Source: Megascapheus bottae (taxonomy: Eukaryota; Chordata; Mammalia; Rodentia; Geomyidae). Taken from it: a stretch of 64,000 nt of DNA. The position numbers and the translations under genes are program-made. The first letter of the stretch is position 1. The number at the start of each line of letters is the position of its first letter. The notes under the pieces are model-generated. The model saw only the letters and a program-made list of their open reading frames with translations. It made no database searches and was not told the origin of the DNA. Below are positions 63,380 to 64,000 of the stretch, in pieces. Location of the stretch: assembly GCA_024803745.1 (NCBI GenBank), contig JANJXV010001732.1, forward strand, positions 18,628-82,627, read 5' to 3'.

Positions 63380-63845
63380 TTAAAATTCATGCGATGTGAT
63401 TTTGTTGCCTACTTTTTTAGACATTGGAACACAGCTTCCCTGGCTTATAAAAATCCCAATGAAATAATTTGAAACCATTGCAAACATTCCAAATCATTAC
63501 ATGGCTACAGGGCTAGCAGTTTGTCTCTATTCCTAGGAACAGATTTAACGTACAGGAAAAAAAAGTTTCTGAATAAGTGAATGATGAATGAATAAAGGCA
63601 AAGGCAAAGGGCTGACGATGCAGCCCACGTCTAGCCACTTCAGTTTAAAAGAATCAGTTTTACCTCACTGAACAGCAAAGGCAATTTTTTTGTTGGAATC
63701 AAATATCCTCCTTTATTGGAATCGTATTTTGGTAAGTGTACATGGCCTTGGGGAATTGGGGCCCTCGCTTGAACCCCTTTATCTGCCCACATTATCTCAG
63801 CCTTGCTATTTCCTGGATGTCTTCTTAGGCTCAATCACACACTAA
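63380..63845. other. Unassigned unique sequence
   Basis: No repeat, exon or RNA gene recognised. Confidence 0.4.
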
Positions 63846-63852
63846 GAACACC

Positions 63853-64000
63853 ATTTTGAGATGGGCATGGCTCATGCCTGTAAATTTAGCTACTTAAGAG
63901 GCGGGGATCAGGAAATTGCTATAAAAGGCCAGCCAGATTGGAAAGAGTTCCTGAGTATCTCAGTCAGTGGCACACATTTGGCACCCCCATTTGAGCCATT
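63853..64000 (+). mobile_element. B1-like SINE head, cut by window edge
   Basis: GATGGGCATGGCTCATGCCTG, TTTAGCTACTTAAGAGGCGGGG and AAGGCCAGCCAGATTGG follow the B1/type B head; the element continues past the window. Confidence 0.6.

Overview
The window looks like non-coding nuclear DNA from a rodent. It is dense in short retroposons. Microsatellites and long polypyrimidine tracts are frequent, splice-ready coding sequence is almost absent, and the open frames are short and mostly low-complexity or inside repeats. I can support no complete protein-coding gene, tRNA, rRNA, snRNA or CRISPR array. The layout fits an intergenic region or a large intron.

Two abundant SINE types dominate. Type A joins an ID-like (tRNA-Ala-like) left unit to a right unit that has its own tRNA-like A and B boxes. 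Type B joins a 7SL/B1-like head to the same right unit. From memory, an ID-like left monomer fused to a distinct right monomer matches the IDL-Geo SINEs of geomyoid rodents (pocket mice, kangaroo rats, pocket gophers). That group is my best guess, but no search was run. Older layers are also visible: MIR, L2, ancient L1, and a CCAAT-rich repeat in three copies whose family I cannot name.

Four fragments of one young L1 family are the clearest mobile elements (6248-7140 minus, 8540-8919 plus, 32165-33157 plus, 62705-62894 plus). All are 5'-truncated and bounded by target-site duplications of 12 to 18 bp. The first and third keep the C-terminal end of ORF2, each broken by a small frameshift.

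By region: 1-5 kb has SINEs, simple repeats and unassigned DNA. 5-9 kb has a possible conserved element with an inverted repeat, then two L1s. 9-15 kb has unassigned DNA and a three-level nested SINE. 15-20 kb has an exon-like block, ancient L1 and SINEs with polypyrimidine tails. 20-29 kb has a CTCF-like site, an AT-rich block and several type A SINEs. 29-34 kb has a SINE array, the longest young L1 and a compound tetranucleotide repeat. 34-46 kb has old L1/L2/MIR, a strong CTCF-like site in reverse orientation and a SINE cluster. 46-64 kb is mostly unassigned DNA with scattered SINEs, the CCAAT-rich repeat, a perfect 24-bp palindrome and a last L1 tail.

No genes act together here. The most function-like signals are two convergent CTCF-like motifs about 20 kb apart and a few homeobox-site-rich stretches that may be conserved non-coding elements. 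I saw no convincing new biological system.
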